Shown here one piece after another: positions 8,976 to 19,892 of a stretch of 64,000 nt of DNA. Every line of letters begins with the position of its first letter. Positions within the stretch are counted from its first letter, which is position 1. This DNA comes from Candidatus Flexifilum affinis (GTDB lineage Bacteria > Chloroflexota > Anaerolineae > Aggregatilineales > Phototrophicaceae). The DNA lies in NCBI GenBank assembly GCA_016713325.1, contig JADJPJ010000095.1:138881-202880 (forward strand), given 5' to 3'. Below the pieces are notes generated by a model. That model did no database searches, was not told where the DNA came from, and saw only the letters and a list, made by a program, of their open reading frames with translations. The position numbers and the translations under genes were made by a program.

Positions 8976-11320
8976 TTACTCTGCCGAGCGCACCTCAAGC
9001 GTGTAGCTGCCGGCGAAGGCATCCTCATAGGTGCCGACCTCGACCAGCACGGTCAGATCGGCCGGGACTTCCAGCGCCGTCAGCGACGAGTTGGGCGCGG
9101 GCACGCCGACCTCGGCATCGTCATTTTCGGCGAGGAGCTGGCCCGCCGCGTTGTAGATGCGCAGCACGGTGTCCAGATCGTTGGTCTCGTCGGTCAGGAA
9201 GATGCTGATCACGCCCTCTTCCTCGAAGGTGAGCGTATAGCGCACGCGCTGGCGCTCGACCACCTCGCCGGTCACCGTCTCGCCGACGGCAATTTCGCCG
9301 CCGTCCACCAGGTCGATGGCGGTGAGCTCGTCCAGATAGGCGACGGCGCCGTCCAGAATGGGATCGGTCTCGCTGAACAGCGTCTCTTCATCGACCGGGA
9401 CGCGCACCGTCGGTTCGACGCCAGTGCCCTCGATGATGATCTCACCCTCCGGGCCGACGGAGCGGGTGAACGAGTACTGAAGCTGAAGGCCACCGGGCAT
9501 CAGGTAGGTAGTTTGCCCGCCGCCCAGGCCGGCCGTCGGATACTGGCCCACGATGGCGGCGCGGTCTTCGAGGGTCATGTTGTAGGTGAAGTACTCGCAG
9601 GCGCTGTTGCAGTTGGGGCCGACGAGCACGGCGATCGGGCCGTCGTAGCGCAGTTCCGTCGGGGGCAGGAAGAAACGCTGCTCCAGATCCGGGTCGGCGT
9701 AGAAGCGGCCCAGGCTCTCGTCATACGACTCGCTGTTGCCCAATACCAGCGCCTCCTGATAGAAGTACGCGGCCATCTGGTCGGCCAGGAAGCCGCTGCC
9801 GCCGCCGTTCTGGCGCATGTCGATGATCAGCCCTGGCGTGCCGGCGCTGTTCAGGTAGCGAATCATGCGCTCCCAGAGCTGGATGCTGAGCAGATCGTTA
9901 TCCGAGAAGCTGTAGATCTTGACGTAGCCGTAGCCGTTGTCGAGCGGGCGAAACTCGATGGGCTGTTCCGCGCCGGTCAGCCCGGCATTGAAGGACGAGA
10001 AGGCGAAGCTGATGCGCTCCGGGATGCTGGTCAGCGTAACCGTCGTCGGCTCGTCGTCACCGGGGTTCTGGTAGGTGACCTCGACCTCCGTGCCGATCGG
10101 AGAGCGCAGCATGTAGCGAAGCTGCTGGAGGCGCAGGGTGTGGTCGGCACTGAAGGGCAGCGACCAGGGTTGAATGGTGGGAATGACTTCCTGAACCGGC
10201 TGACCATTCAGTTCGAGCAGTTCGGCCCGCAGTTCGATGCCCGCTTCGTCGGCAGGGCTGTCTGGCAGCAGGAAGTTGACCAGCACGCGGCCGTCGTCCA
10301 GCTCGCGCGCGGCGATGCCCAGGCCGCCGGCGGTGTCGATGGCAAACTGGTTCTGATCGAAGGGGGCGCTCAGGTGGCCGTCGGGGATCGACCAGATGAA
10401 GTCGCGCAGGGCGAGCTGGTAGGCCACGACGTCGACATCTTCCTCGGCCTGCTCGAACATGGGGCGGAACTCGTCAAGCTTGGCGTCCCAGTCGATTTCC
10501 TTGAGCTCAGTATAGGCGTACGTCTCGCGGAACAGCTCGATCAGCGCGTCGAAAGCTTCGGTGTAGCTGAGGTTGGAGTAATCTTCCTGCTCGGAGCCTT
10601 CGCCCTCGATCAGGTTGATCACCGGGCGGCGCGAGCGGTCGAAGGTGAACGGATCGCTCTCCAGGTTGACCACCGTGTAGCCCTGCGGCACGACCACGAT
10701 CGGGTCGTCGGCGGTGAAGAGCCGGCCGTCCTCGCCGAAGCCGGAGGGGAAGCCCTGCCCTTCTTCCGGCGCGAAGATCAGGTACTTGCCGCCGATGATC
10801 TCCCCCTTGGCCGAAGGGTTCGGATCGACCCGCGTCGAGGCGTAGGCGCTGGACCAGCCGCCGCCGTACAGGTCGCGCTCTTCCAGATACGGATCGCCCC
10901 AGGTGTTGGTCCAGTAGGCGATGGCGTAGACCATCACGCCGGTGTCTTCTTCGCCATCCTGGTCGACATCGCGCAGGCTGCCGGCCGGTTCGATCGGCAG
11001 GTCGATGCGGTAGGTGAAGGGCGAGGTGTAGAAGTCCGAGGTGATCTTGCCCAGAACCTGCGATTCTGCAGGATCAGAAAGCCGCGATCGCGGTCGATGA
11101 AGCCGGCCTGATCTTCCAGGATGACCATCGGCTCGGCCACGCCCAGCGTGAAGAAGCCGTTGGTGTAGTTGACCTCACCCGTGATCGACGCCGGTCCGCC
11201 CTGTTCGTTGAGGATTCGGGCACTGGGAATTTCCTCCTCGGCCGGGGCGTCCTGCGCCAGCGCAGCCGGCGCGATAGTCATCACGAGCAAAAGGATCAGC
11301 AAGAGCGTTTTGATTTTCAA
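8976..11320 (-). CDS. Secreted S41-family (CtpA/Tricorn-like) peptidase with C-terminal PPC domain, one frameshift
   Basis: Read across one frameshift near 11070-11095 the product is about 780 residues. It starts at 11320 with a signal peptide (LLLILLLVMTIAPAALAQ). The N-terminal piece (to about residue 85) and the main frame (8976-10937) join when one base is restored: the main frame opens upstream with DPAESQVLGKI and reads into TSDFYTSPFTYRIDLP. A PDZ-like segment (LPDSPADEAGIELRAELLEL) precedes the S41 core with LIIDMRQNGGGSG and the nucleophile Ser in VGPNCNSACEYFTY. The last 90 residues form a pre-peptidase C-terminal (PPC) domain (NDLDTVLRIYNAAGQLLAEN). It would degrade extracellular proteins. 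The break is probably a consensus error. Confidence 0.8.
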
Positions 11321-11421
11321 CAGGTTTGCTCCTCAGGAGTGGCCGGCCATGGTGTGCTCAAATAACGACAAATGGCAACGATAGAAATACTACGCAGTTC
11401 CCTTAAAGGTTGGATGAGTGT

Positions 11422-12825
<1,404 letters not shown>

Positions 12826-12831
12826 CGGGCG

Positions 12832-13227
12832 TTAACTCCCTTTCTCTTGAGTCTCATCATCTCGCTTGACCCCGCCGGTCAGATAGGCGACTGCCACCCA
12901 GACGCCGCGCGTGCTGCGGTAGAGTCCCAGCACCACGACCAGTGTGTAGACGCTCCAGAGGAGCATCTGGGTGAGGAGCGGCGGGTGGTAGAGCGCCTCG
13001 ACGATGAAGAAGCCCGCCAGCGCAGTCACGACCGCGAAGCTGAAGTTGAGCACCATGCCGCCGATGGATTCGCCGTCCTGCCGTTCAAAGCGAACGCCGC
13101 ACACCGGGCAGAGGTGGTTCATCTTGAAGAACTTCGCGAACAGCGCGCCCTGGCCGCAGTTCGGGCAGCGTGCCCGTACCCCCAGCCAGAGTTTTTCGAT
13201 TATCTCGTTTGTCGTTACGCCAGCCAT
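12832..13227 (-). CDS. DUF983 zinc-ribbon membrane protein
   Basis: 131 residues. The N-terminus has a zinc ribbon (CPNCGQGALF and CPVCGVRFERQDGE), followed by two hydrophobic spans (about 57-77 and 84-103). This is the DUF983 architecture, a small membrane protein family of unknown function found near respiratory and sulfur genes in other bacteria. The downstream CBS gene follows after 6 nt. Its upstream side runs into the C23/G23 low-complexity tract at 13.27-13.35 kb, so the true promoter cannot be judged. Confidence 0.85.
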   Translation of the reverse strand: MAGVTTNEIIEKLWLGVRARCPNCGQGALFAKFFKMNHLCPVCGVRFERQDGESIGGMVLNFSFAVVTALAGFFIVEALYHPPLLTQMLLWSVYTLVVVLGLYRSTRGVWVAVAYLTGGVKRDDETQEKGS

Positions 13228-13599
13228 TCATGCCCAAATCCTACGAACACGAAAAGGCCCGCGCAAGCGGACCCCCCCCCCCCCCCCCCCCCCCGCCCCC
13301 CGCCCCACCGGCGAAGGGGACCCCGGCCCGGGGGGGGGGGGGGGGGGGGGGGCCGCGCCCCCCCGGGGGCCCAGGAGATAGCGGAGTGGTTGAACACCTC
13401 AATGACGCCACCCCCCTGGCAGGGACGAGGTTTTCAACGGATTGATCAGTAGATCAGGGTAGCCGTAGGGACGCGATTTTTCGCGTCCATCAGCGTCGGA
13501 CGCCAATGAATGGCGTCCCTCACAAGGCCAGGGCGCTCAAGGGTCGGGATTATCAGCTGCACGGCCGGGGGGGGCCTGAGCGACGGCCCGCAGGCATAT
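13228..13599. other. Intergenic region with C23/G23 tracts and a dispersed palindrome
   Basis: It contains a run of 23 C (13272-13294) and a run of 23 G (13330-13352) around a GC-only core, then a copy of the GGGACGCGA/TCGCGTCC palindrome (13468-13488) in a longer unit that recurs at 36.0 kb. No gene is supported. The homopolymer pair is suspicious as an assembly artefact. Confidence 0.75.
13468..13488. repeat. Dispersed intergenic palindrome, GGGACGCGA type, copy 1
   Basis: GGGACGCGA, T-rich loop, TCGCGTCC. The flanks are also shared with the copy at 36015-36035: both are preceded by a TTTTCAACGGAT.GAT block some 20-35 bp upstream and followed by ATCA and, later, AATGGCGTCCC. Confidence 0.85.
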
Positions 13600-14058
13600 C
13601 TACGGATGCTGCCAGAGCTGGCGCGTGATCTGCGCATGGCCGAGGTGCAGGCCGGTGTGCTCCAGCGCGTGCAGGACGCCCTCGGCGGCGGTGACGGTCC
13701 CGCCGGCTTCCTTGCGCGGATCGGGGCGCGCCACCCCCAGGTCGGCCAGGGTCAGCTGCTCGAATTTGTCACTGAGGTAGGCTTCGAGCGTCGAGAAACG
13801 GGCCTTCAGCTCGTCCTTCGTTAGCCCCTTCGCTTGAAACTCGGCGGGGCGATCGCGGTACGCCGGATCGCCGACGCCGACCTCGCCGATCCAGAAGCGG
13901 GCCGAGCCGGTTGTGTGCACGACCAGCACGACCAGCGAGTTCATGTCTTCCCCCGGCACCCAGTCGAGCGCTTCATCGGGCAGATCGTCAAACGTGGCGA
14001 TGAAATCGCGGTGCAATTTCTTCAGGGTGGTCAGATACTCCGAGAAAAAGGCGTCCAT
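13600..14058 (-). CDS. DinB-family protein (putative metal-dependent hydrolase/transferase)
   Basis: 152 residues, a four-helix DinB/YfiT-like protein. Three histidines in the expected places can ligand a metal: VVHTTGSARFW and the HALEHTGLHLGH pair. The family includes thiol S-transferases and damage-inducible proteins of mostly unknown substrate. The start at 14058 has a strong AGGAGGAG site. It lies 9 nt downstream of the aldehyde dehydrogenase stop and is probably co-transcribed with it. The product name beyond the family cannot be fixed. Confidence 0.85.
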   Translation of the reverse strand: MDAFFSEYLTTLKKLHRDFIATFDDLPDEALDWVPGEDMNSLVVLVVHTTGSARFWIGEVGVGDPAYRDRPAEFQAKGLTKDELKARFSTLEAYLSDKFEQLTLADLGVARPDPRKEAGGTVTAAEGVLHALEHTGLHLGHAQITRQLWQHP

Positions 14059-14067
14059 CGGCTCCTC

Positions 14068-15555
14068 CTACAGACCCAGCGAGAGGTATTTCACTTCCAG
14101 ATACTCGTCGATGCCGACGCTGCCGCCTTCGCGCCCCAGGCCGCTCTGCTTGACGCCGCCAAACGGCGCATTGGCCGTCGAGGGCAGGGCGTCGTTGGCG
14201 CCGATGATGCCGTACTCCAGACGCTCGGCGACGCGCATCACCCGGCTGACGTCGCGCGTGTAGAAATAGGCGGCCAGCCCGAAAGGCGTGTTGTTGGCAG
14301 CGGCGATCACCTCGTCTTCGGTGTCAAACGGGATGAGCGGGGCCACCGGTCCGAACGTCTCTTCCTGAGTGATCAGCATGTCCGATCCGACATTGGTCAG
14401 CACGGTCGGCTGCCAGAAGGTGCCGCTGGTGTTGGCATCGTCGGGCATGGCGCTGCCGCCGAGCAGCAGATTGGCGCCATGCGAGAGCGCGTCGCTGATG
14501 TGCTTCTCCACCTTCATCCGCGCCGCCATGTCGATCAGCGGGCCAAGGACGCTGTCGGGCAGCAGGCCGTTGCCGACCTTCATCTTGCCCACGTCTTCGG
14601 CGAAGCGCGCGGCGAAGCGGTCATAGATGCCGCGCTGGACGTAGATGCGGTTGGCGCAGACGCAGGTCTGGCCGTTGTTGCGGAACTTCGACGCAATCGC
14701 GCCCTTCACCGCCGCGTCAAGGTCGGCGTCGTCGAAGACGATGAACGGCGCGTTGCCGCCCAGCTCCAGCGAGATACGCTTGACGGTGGCCGCCGAGTTG
14801 CGGATCAGGATCTTGCCGACCTCGGTCGAGCCGGTGAACGACACCTTGCGGACGCGGTCGTCGGCGAAGATCACGTCGGAGAAGGGGATCGGGTCGCTGG
14901 CCGGCAGGATGTTGACCACGCCGGGCGGGAAGCCGGCGTCAATAAAGATGCGGCCCAGTTCGAGCGCGGAGAGCGGCGTCTGCTCGGCGGGCTTGCAGAT
15001 GGCGGTGCAGCCGGCGGCCAGGGCCGGGCCGAGCTTGCGGGTGAGCATGGCGGACGGGAAGTTCCACGGTGTGATCAGCGCCACCACGCCGACCGGCTGG
15101 CGCAGCACCATCAGCCGCTTGTTGGGGACGGTCGCCGGGACAATCTGCCCGTAGACGCGCTCCGCTTCGCCGGCGAACCAGGTCAGGAAGCTAGCCGCGT
15201 AGACGATCTCGCCGCGCGCCTCGGTCAGCGGCTTGCCCTGCTCCAGGGTCATGACGGTCGCCAGGCGCTCCTTGCGCTCGACCATCAAGGCGGCGGCCTT
15301 GCGCATCATGTCGCTGCGCTGGAGGGCGGGGACGGCCGACCAGCCGGGCAACGCCGCCGCTGCCGCGTCGATGGCTGCGCGGGTGTCGTCGGCGCCGGCG
15401 TCGGGGATCGTCGCCAGCAGGTCACCGGTGGCCGGGTTGGTCACGTCGAAAGTCTTGCCAGTGACGGAAGGGCGATACGCGTTGTCGACAAAGACTCCGT
15501 AAACGGAATCGGCCAGGGTCTGCTGGGCCACGGTGCGTGAATCCAGAACGGTCAT
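14068..15555 (-). CDS. gabD: NAD(P)-dependent succinate-semialdehyde dehydrogenase
   Basis: 495 residues, the full length for the family. The aldehyde dehydrogenase landmarks are present: PWNFP (164-168), cofactor Lys in CKPAE (K188), FTGSTEVGK (240-248), general base E264 in LELGG, and nucleophile C298 in GQTCVCANR. It oxidises succinate semialdehyde to succinate in 4-aminobutyrate degradation. It groups by motif with GabD-type SSADH, although a glutarate-semialdehyde substrate cannot be excluded. The DinB gene follows after 9 nt. There is no transaminase neighbour to confirm the pathway. Confidence 0.88.
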   Translation of the reverse strand: MTVLDSRTVAQQTLADSVYGVFVDNAYRPSVTGKTFDVTNPATGDLLATIPDAGADDTRAAIDAAAAALPGWSAVPALQRSDMMRKAAALMVERKERLATVMTLEQGKPLTEARGEIVYAASFLTWFAGEAERVYGQIVPATVPNKRLMVLRQPVGVVALITPWNFPSAMLTRKLGPALAAGCTAICKPAEQTPLSALELGRIFIDAGFPPGVVNILPASDPIPFSDVIFADDRVRKVSFTGSTEVGKILIRNSAATVKRISLELGGNAPFIVFDDADLDAAVKGAIASKFRNNGQTCVCANRIYVQRGIYDRFAARFAEDVGKMKVGNGLLPDSVLGPLIDMAARMKVEKHISDALSHGANLLLGGSAMPDDANTSGTFWQPTVLTNVGSDMLITQEETFGPVAPLIPFDTEDEVIAAANNTPFGLAAYFYTRDVSRVMRVAERLEYGIIGANDALPSTANAPFGGVKQSGLGREGGSVGIDEYLEVKYLSLGL

Positions 15556-15634
15556 GGGGATTAACCTTTTTTTAGCCGCCGCGCCGCGAGAGCGGACGTT
15601 GTTCGTACGCTGATACTGTGATTATAGCGGTGAA

Positions 15635-15844
15635 ATGGTGTCGGTTGGCAGCGCGGGGTGGCGAACGGGCCGGCGCGTCGTCAATCTGCGCGACCGCCGG
15701 GTCGAGGTGTACACCCAGCCGCAGCGCGACACGAAGCCGCCCTACTATGCCGCGCTGCAAATCTACGGCCCCGACATCCCGCTGCCCCTGACTCTCGATG
15801 GTACGGAGATCGCGACCAACCCGGCGGGGGATCTGCTGCCCTAA
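15635..15844 (+). pseudogene. C-terminal remnant of a Uma2-family (DUF820) nuclease-like gene
   Basis: A 69-codon open frame carries only the tail typical of Uma2 proteins: VVNLRDRRVEVYTQP followed by GPDIPLPL and a terminal AGDLLP. The first two thirds, with the PD-(D/E)xK-like core, are absent, and the first 12 codons look unrelated. It is therefore read as a decayed copy. Uma2 genes are often multicopy in filamentous bacteria. A palindrome of the dispersed family starts 24 bp downstream (15869-15888). Confidence 0.55.
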
Positions 15845-15868
15845 AAGACCGCACCCAACAGGGCGTAG

Positions 15869-15888
15869 GGACGGCATTCTTGCCGTCC
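15869..15888. repeat. Dispersed palindrome GGACGGCA/TGCCGTCC
   Basis: A perfect 8-bp stem (15869-15876 with 15881-15888) around TTCT, preceded by GTAG. It belongs to the same style of intergenic GTAGGG-anchored palindromes seen at 13.5, 36.0, 36.2, 36.3 and 50.9 kb. Confidence 0.7.
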
Positions 15889-15916
15889 GGGGCGGCGAAC
15901 GCGAAAAATCGCTTCC

Positions 15917-17093
15917 TCACGCCTCTCCTTGATACCCGAAGACGCGTCGGGACGAGGCGGGCCTCGTCCGTCGAAGAATCCACCGGCGCGATCCGGTCGC
16001 CCTTGCCAGAATGGAGAGAGGGTCAGGGGGCGAAGTCTCCCTCATCCGTCCATACGCATACCCCGTCTCGTACAGCGCCACGATGTTCTCCGGCGGGCTG
16101 ACGGCCTGCACGTTGTGGCAGGGCGCCAGGATGTACCCGCCGCCCGCGCCCAGCACGTCGATGTTGTCGCGCACCTCGCGCACCACGTCTTCGACCGACC
16201 CGAAGGCCAGCGTCTGCTGGTTGTCTACGCCGCCGTGGAAGACCACCCGGTCGCCGAATGTGCGCTTGAGCCGTTCCCGTTCCATGCCGGCGCAGCGCCA
16301 CTGGATCGGGTTGAGGATATCGATGCCAAGGTCGATCAGGTCCGGGATCAGGTCGAAGATCGCGCCGTCGCTGTGGAAGAAGACGCGCGTTCCGTTCTGG
16401 TGCGCCAGATCCATCATACGACCCATGCGCGGCAGGAAAGATCTCGCGGATGAGGACCGACGAGAAGAGCAGTCGATCCTGCGCGCCGAAGTCCTCGGCG
16501 ATGTACGAGAAATCCACCCGGCCGGGCAGCGTCTCGTAAATGCGCACGGTGTTTTCGTAGGCGAAGCCAAACAGCTTGTCCAGGCAGTGGGTGACGATCT
16601 CCGGGTTGAGCAGCAGGTCCATGTAAGCCTGCTCGTGCCCGCGCAGATCCTTATAGATGAGGAATGGCTCGGAGCCGCCGCCCTGCACCGGGTAGTCCTC
16701 TTTGCCGGCGATCTGCTCCGGCAGCGCGGCGTAGTCGTACCAGTCGGGCGTCGGCCATGTGTAGCCGGCCTCGATCTCCTCGACGCTGGTGAACTCCGCC
16801 AGCGGATGCGTGACGCACTCGGCGTAGACCCCGGTGCCGTAGTCGATATTCTCGTAGCGCAGCCCCCAGATGTCGTAGCCCGGACGAAGCGGCGGCCCGG
16901 CGTAGCGCGGGCGGACCTGCACCATGCGGTCGATGTGCAGGCGCTCGAAGACCTGCCAGTCGGTGTCACAGCCCAGGTGGCGCTTCAGTTTCGCTGTGGC
17001 TTCGGGCGTGCCCCAGTAATCCATCGGCAGGCGATCGGGCGTCTGCCGATTCAGGACGGCAAACCAGCGTTCACGGGGTGTCAGTGGCGTCAC
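15917..17093 (-). CDS. Uroporphyrinogen decarboxylase-family protein, one frameshift
   Basis: Reconstructed across a single-base shift at about 16438 (an extra T in a TTT run; removing it restores IREIFLPRMGRMMDLAHQ). It starts at 17093 (MTPLTPRERWFAVLNRQ) and gives about 390 residues. UROD-like elements include DRLPMDYWGTPEA, GTRVFFHSDGAIFDLIPDLI, DILNPIQW and CHNVQAVSPPENIVALYE. The HSDG and C-H-N-x-Q set match the methyltransferase/unknown UROD-like branch rather than HemE. The final 30 codons after YAYGRM look like read-through into intergenic repeat. The substrate is unknown; corrinoid-dependent methyl transfer is one known role of this branch. Confidence 0.75.
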
Positions 17094-17514
17094 GATGTTT
17101 CTCCAGTGCAGGCGCGCAGAAGTGCGGCAGACAGGGGCGAAGTGAGAATTGAGGGCATGTTGGCAGAGTCGCGAGTCGGCGCGATTGTCCGGACGAACAT
17201 ATTGATACGCCCATAGGCATTACCTTAAGGATTTTTCTCTCGATCTCCACCGTTTTGACCTCTCCCCCGTTCCCTCCCCGAATTCGGGAGGGGAGCAAAC
17301 ATGCTGCTTGCTGGCGATTGTTTCGCGTGCGATTCCCCCTCCCCGCTTGCGTGGGAGAGGGGGTCAGGGGGTGAGGGGTGAATCCGCGCTAAAGGTAATG
17401 CCTATGGGCGCACACATTGATACGCCCCTACGCCAACGGGTTCGAGTGCAGTTCCAGACCAGAGTGTCCGCCCGAAACAAACCCTCTAACAAATACGCTC
17501 TCAATTCCTATCCT
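17094..17514. other. Intergenic region containing a 203-bp MITE-like element
   Basis: No gene is supported between the UROD gene and ppk1. Most of the space is the terminal-inverted-repeat element at 17208-17410, with C/T-rich sequence and palindromes inside it. Confidence 0.65.
17208..17410. mobile_element. MITE-like element with 20-bp terminal inverted repeats
   Basis: The left end CGCCCATAGGCATTACCTTA (17208-17227) is the reverse complement of the right end (17390-17410), apart from one extra A. ATTGATA directly precedes the left end, and ACATTGATACGCCC follows the right end, suggesting a target duplication. The interior is non-coding and includes CCGAATTCGG and GGGAGAGGGGGTCAGGGGG blocks. 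Confidence 0.6.
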
Positions 17515-19644
17515 CTACCCCTGCGGCAGTGCCTTGGTCTTGAGGCCGAAGCTGTTCTTCATGAATTCGTTCTGGCTGCGGAGTCCCTCTTCGCCCTCCG
17601 GCGGCGTCCGGCGCCTGTAGCTGCCGTCCGACTGCATATCCCAGGCATCGAGATTATCGGCAAGCTGGGTGGACAGCATGCGCATCACCTTCTTCTGAAG
17701 CGACTCGTCGAGGACCGGAAACACCACTTCGACCCGGTTGTACAGATTACGGCGCATCATGTCGGCGCTGCCGAGGTATACCCGGCGTTCCGACGGGGCG
17801 TTGAGGAAAGTGAAGATGCGGCTGTGTTCCAGGTAGCGCCCGACGATGCTGACGACGCGGATCGTCTCGCTGAGGCCGGGGACGCCCGGCCGCAGACAGC
17901 AGATGCCGCGCACCAGCAGATCGACTTTCACGCCGGCCTTCGAGGCCTCATACAGTTTGTTGATGATGCCGTCCTCTTCGAGCTGGTTCATCTTCATGAT
18001 GATGTGGGCGGGCTTCCCGCGCGGGCGGCGGCGATCTCGCCGTCGATCAGTTCGAGGATGGCTTTAAGCAGAAATTCCGGCGCGACCAGCATACGCTGGT
18101 AAGCGGTGGCGGGCGCGAAGCCGGTCAGCCGGTTGAAGAGGCGGGTGGCGTCCTCGCCGATGGCTTTGTCGCAGGTGAACAGACCGAGGTCGGTGTACAG
18201 CCGGGCGGTACTGCTGTTGTAGTTGCCGGTGCCCAGGTGCACGTAGCGCCGCACCTGATCGCCCTCCTGGCGCACCACCAGCGCGACCTTAGCGTGGGTT
18301 TTGACCGGGAGTTCTTCCACGCCGAAGGTGACATGGACGCCCTTCTCTTCCAATTGCGCGCCCAGGTCAGGTTGTTCTCTTCGTCGAAACGGGCCTTGAG
18401 CTCGACCAGGACGACCACCTGCTTGCCGTGGTCGCGCGCTTCCATCAGGGCATTGACGATCGGGGAATTGCGGCCGACGCGGTAGGGGGTGGCCTTGATG
18501 GCGCGGACCTGAGGGTCGTGCGCGGCGATTTGCAGAAAGCGCTCGACGGTGAGAAACGAGGTCGTAGGGGTGGTGCACCAGGCGGTCGCCGGCCCGGATG
18601 ATGGCAAAGATGTCCTCTCCGTCGGCGAAGCCTTCGGGCACGCGCGGCAGGTAGGCCGGATATTTGAGATCCGGGGCGTCGAGGCCCATCAGTTCGAACA
18701 GGCTGGCGCCGCCCAGTGCGCCATTTACGTAATAGACGTCACGGTCGCGATCGACCGGCAGATACGTGAGCAGTCGGCCCAGAGTCTCGTCGCCAATATC
18801 TTCCGGGACGGCCAGCCGCACGATGCTGCCAAAGCGCCGCTCGCGCAGCCCTTCCTCGATCAAGCATCGCTGAGCGAGAGGCGGGGTCGTCAGTTCGTGC
18901 TCGTAGTCGATATCGGCGTTGCGCGTCACGCGGAAGGGGGCATATTCGACGGTGCGCATGCCGGGGAACAGCATGTCGAGATTGCGGCCGATCACCTCTT
19001 CGATCAGACGAGCGTCTGGCCTCCGGAGGCTCCTCGCCATAGGTGCGCATGATCTCGTTGACGTTGATCAGGCGGGATGGCTGTCCGGCAGCAGAGACGG
19101 ACGAATTCAGCTCGTCGTTCTTCTTGTCGTCGCGGCGCAGAAGAATGCCAGAGTTCAAACTGAGGTTGGAGATGAAGGGGGAATGGCCGGGCATGGTCGA
19201 CGGCGAGCGGAGTCAGTACCGGGTAGATGTTGTCGGCAAAGTGCCGGTTGAGGCGGACTGTTCGGTGGGGGTGAGACTGGTGAAGTCGGCCACGCGGATG
19301 CCGTGATCCTCCAGGCGGTGCAGGAGTTCACGCATCAGCTCGCGCTGCGTCTGCATCATCTCGATGACCTGCGCCCGAATTTCGCCCATCAGCGCCGGGA
19401 AGGGGACGCCATCTGGGCGGTTGGTCGACAGCTCCAGCCGCATCCTGCTGTGGATGGTCCCGACCCGCACCATGAAGAATTCATCGGTATTGGAGCTGAA
19501 GATGGCGATGAACTTCAACCGTTCCAGCAGTGGCAGCGACTCGTCCTGCGCCATCGCCAGCACCCCTCCGGTTGAAGCTCAGCCAGCTCAACTCGCGGTT
19601 GATGTAGGTTTCAGGGTGAGCAGTTCGGTGGACGGGCGCGACAT
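17515..19644 (-). CDS. ppk1: Polyphosphate kinase 1, broken by several frameshifts
   Basis: The 2130-nt span matches a normal Ppk1 of about 710 residues, but the frame changes several times (visible near 19605, 19565, 19210, 19030, 18590, 18370 and 18000). Ppk1 segments in order: [14 protein letters not shown] (N-domain), [75 protein letters not shown], the autophosphorylation region [22 protein letters not shown], and [11 protein letters not shown]. It would make polyphosphate from ATP. Many breaks sit in homopolymers and the codons around them remain conserved, so I favour consensus errors. True decay cannot be excluded. Confidence 0.75.
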
Positions 19645-19823
19645 TTGATTATCCTCGGGCATCCTGAACGCAGCCTGATTGTGGGTGGAAAGGGCGGACT
19701 GCGCATGACGCCCTTCAATCCATCTATTCTAGTGGAAACCAGTCAAATCAGAGTGAACTCAAATTGAAGAACATTGGACAAAACCTGTCGCTCCAGGGCA
19801 CTGAGGCGGGGGCGATGCCCGGT

Positions 19824-19852
19824 TTGAGGGCAGGCGGCGGATCCTGTAGAAT
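19824..19852 (+). promoter_or_regulatory. Sigma70-type promoter for the subtilase gene
   Basis: TTGAGG (19824-19829) and TAGAAT (19847-19852) are separated by exactly 17 bp, 40 bp upstream of the subtilase ATG at 19893. Confidence 0.45.
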
Positions 19853-19892
19853 CGGAGACTTCCGGTGTTCTAGAACGCGATTGCCCTGGGAT

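Noticed and set aside
13377..13420. tRNA-Ser/Leu-like start (GGAGATAGCGGAGTGGTTGAA)
   Set aside because: Only a D-arm-like string is present. No anticodon arm, TPsiC arm (GGTTCGAAT) or acceptor complement follows, and it abuts the C23/G23 artefact-like tract.
13834..15540. A 568-codon plus-strand frame opposite the aldehyde dehydrogenase
   Set aside because: The minus-strand gene has complete catalytic motifs; the antisense product is Arg/Gly/Val-rich without motifs. Similar shadows at 9513-11111, 27131-28618 and 40064-41890 were rejected for the same reason.
17515..19644. Several separate small genes in the ppk1 region
   Set aside because: The pieces are collinear, on one strand, and together cover a single Ppk1 of normal length, so they are one gene with frame breaks.
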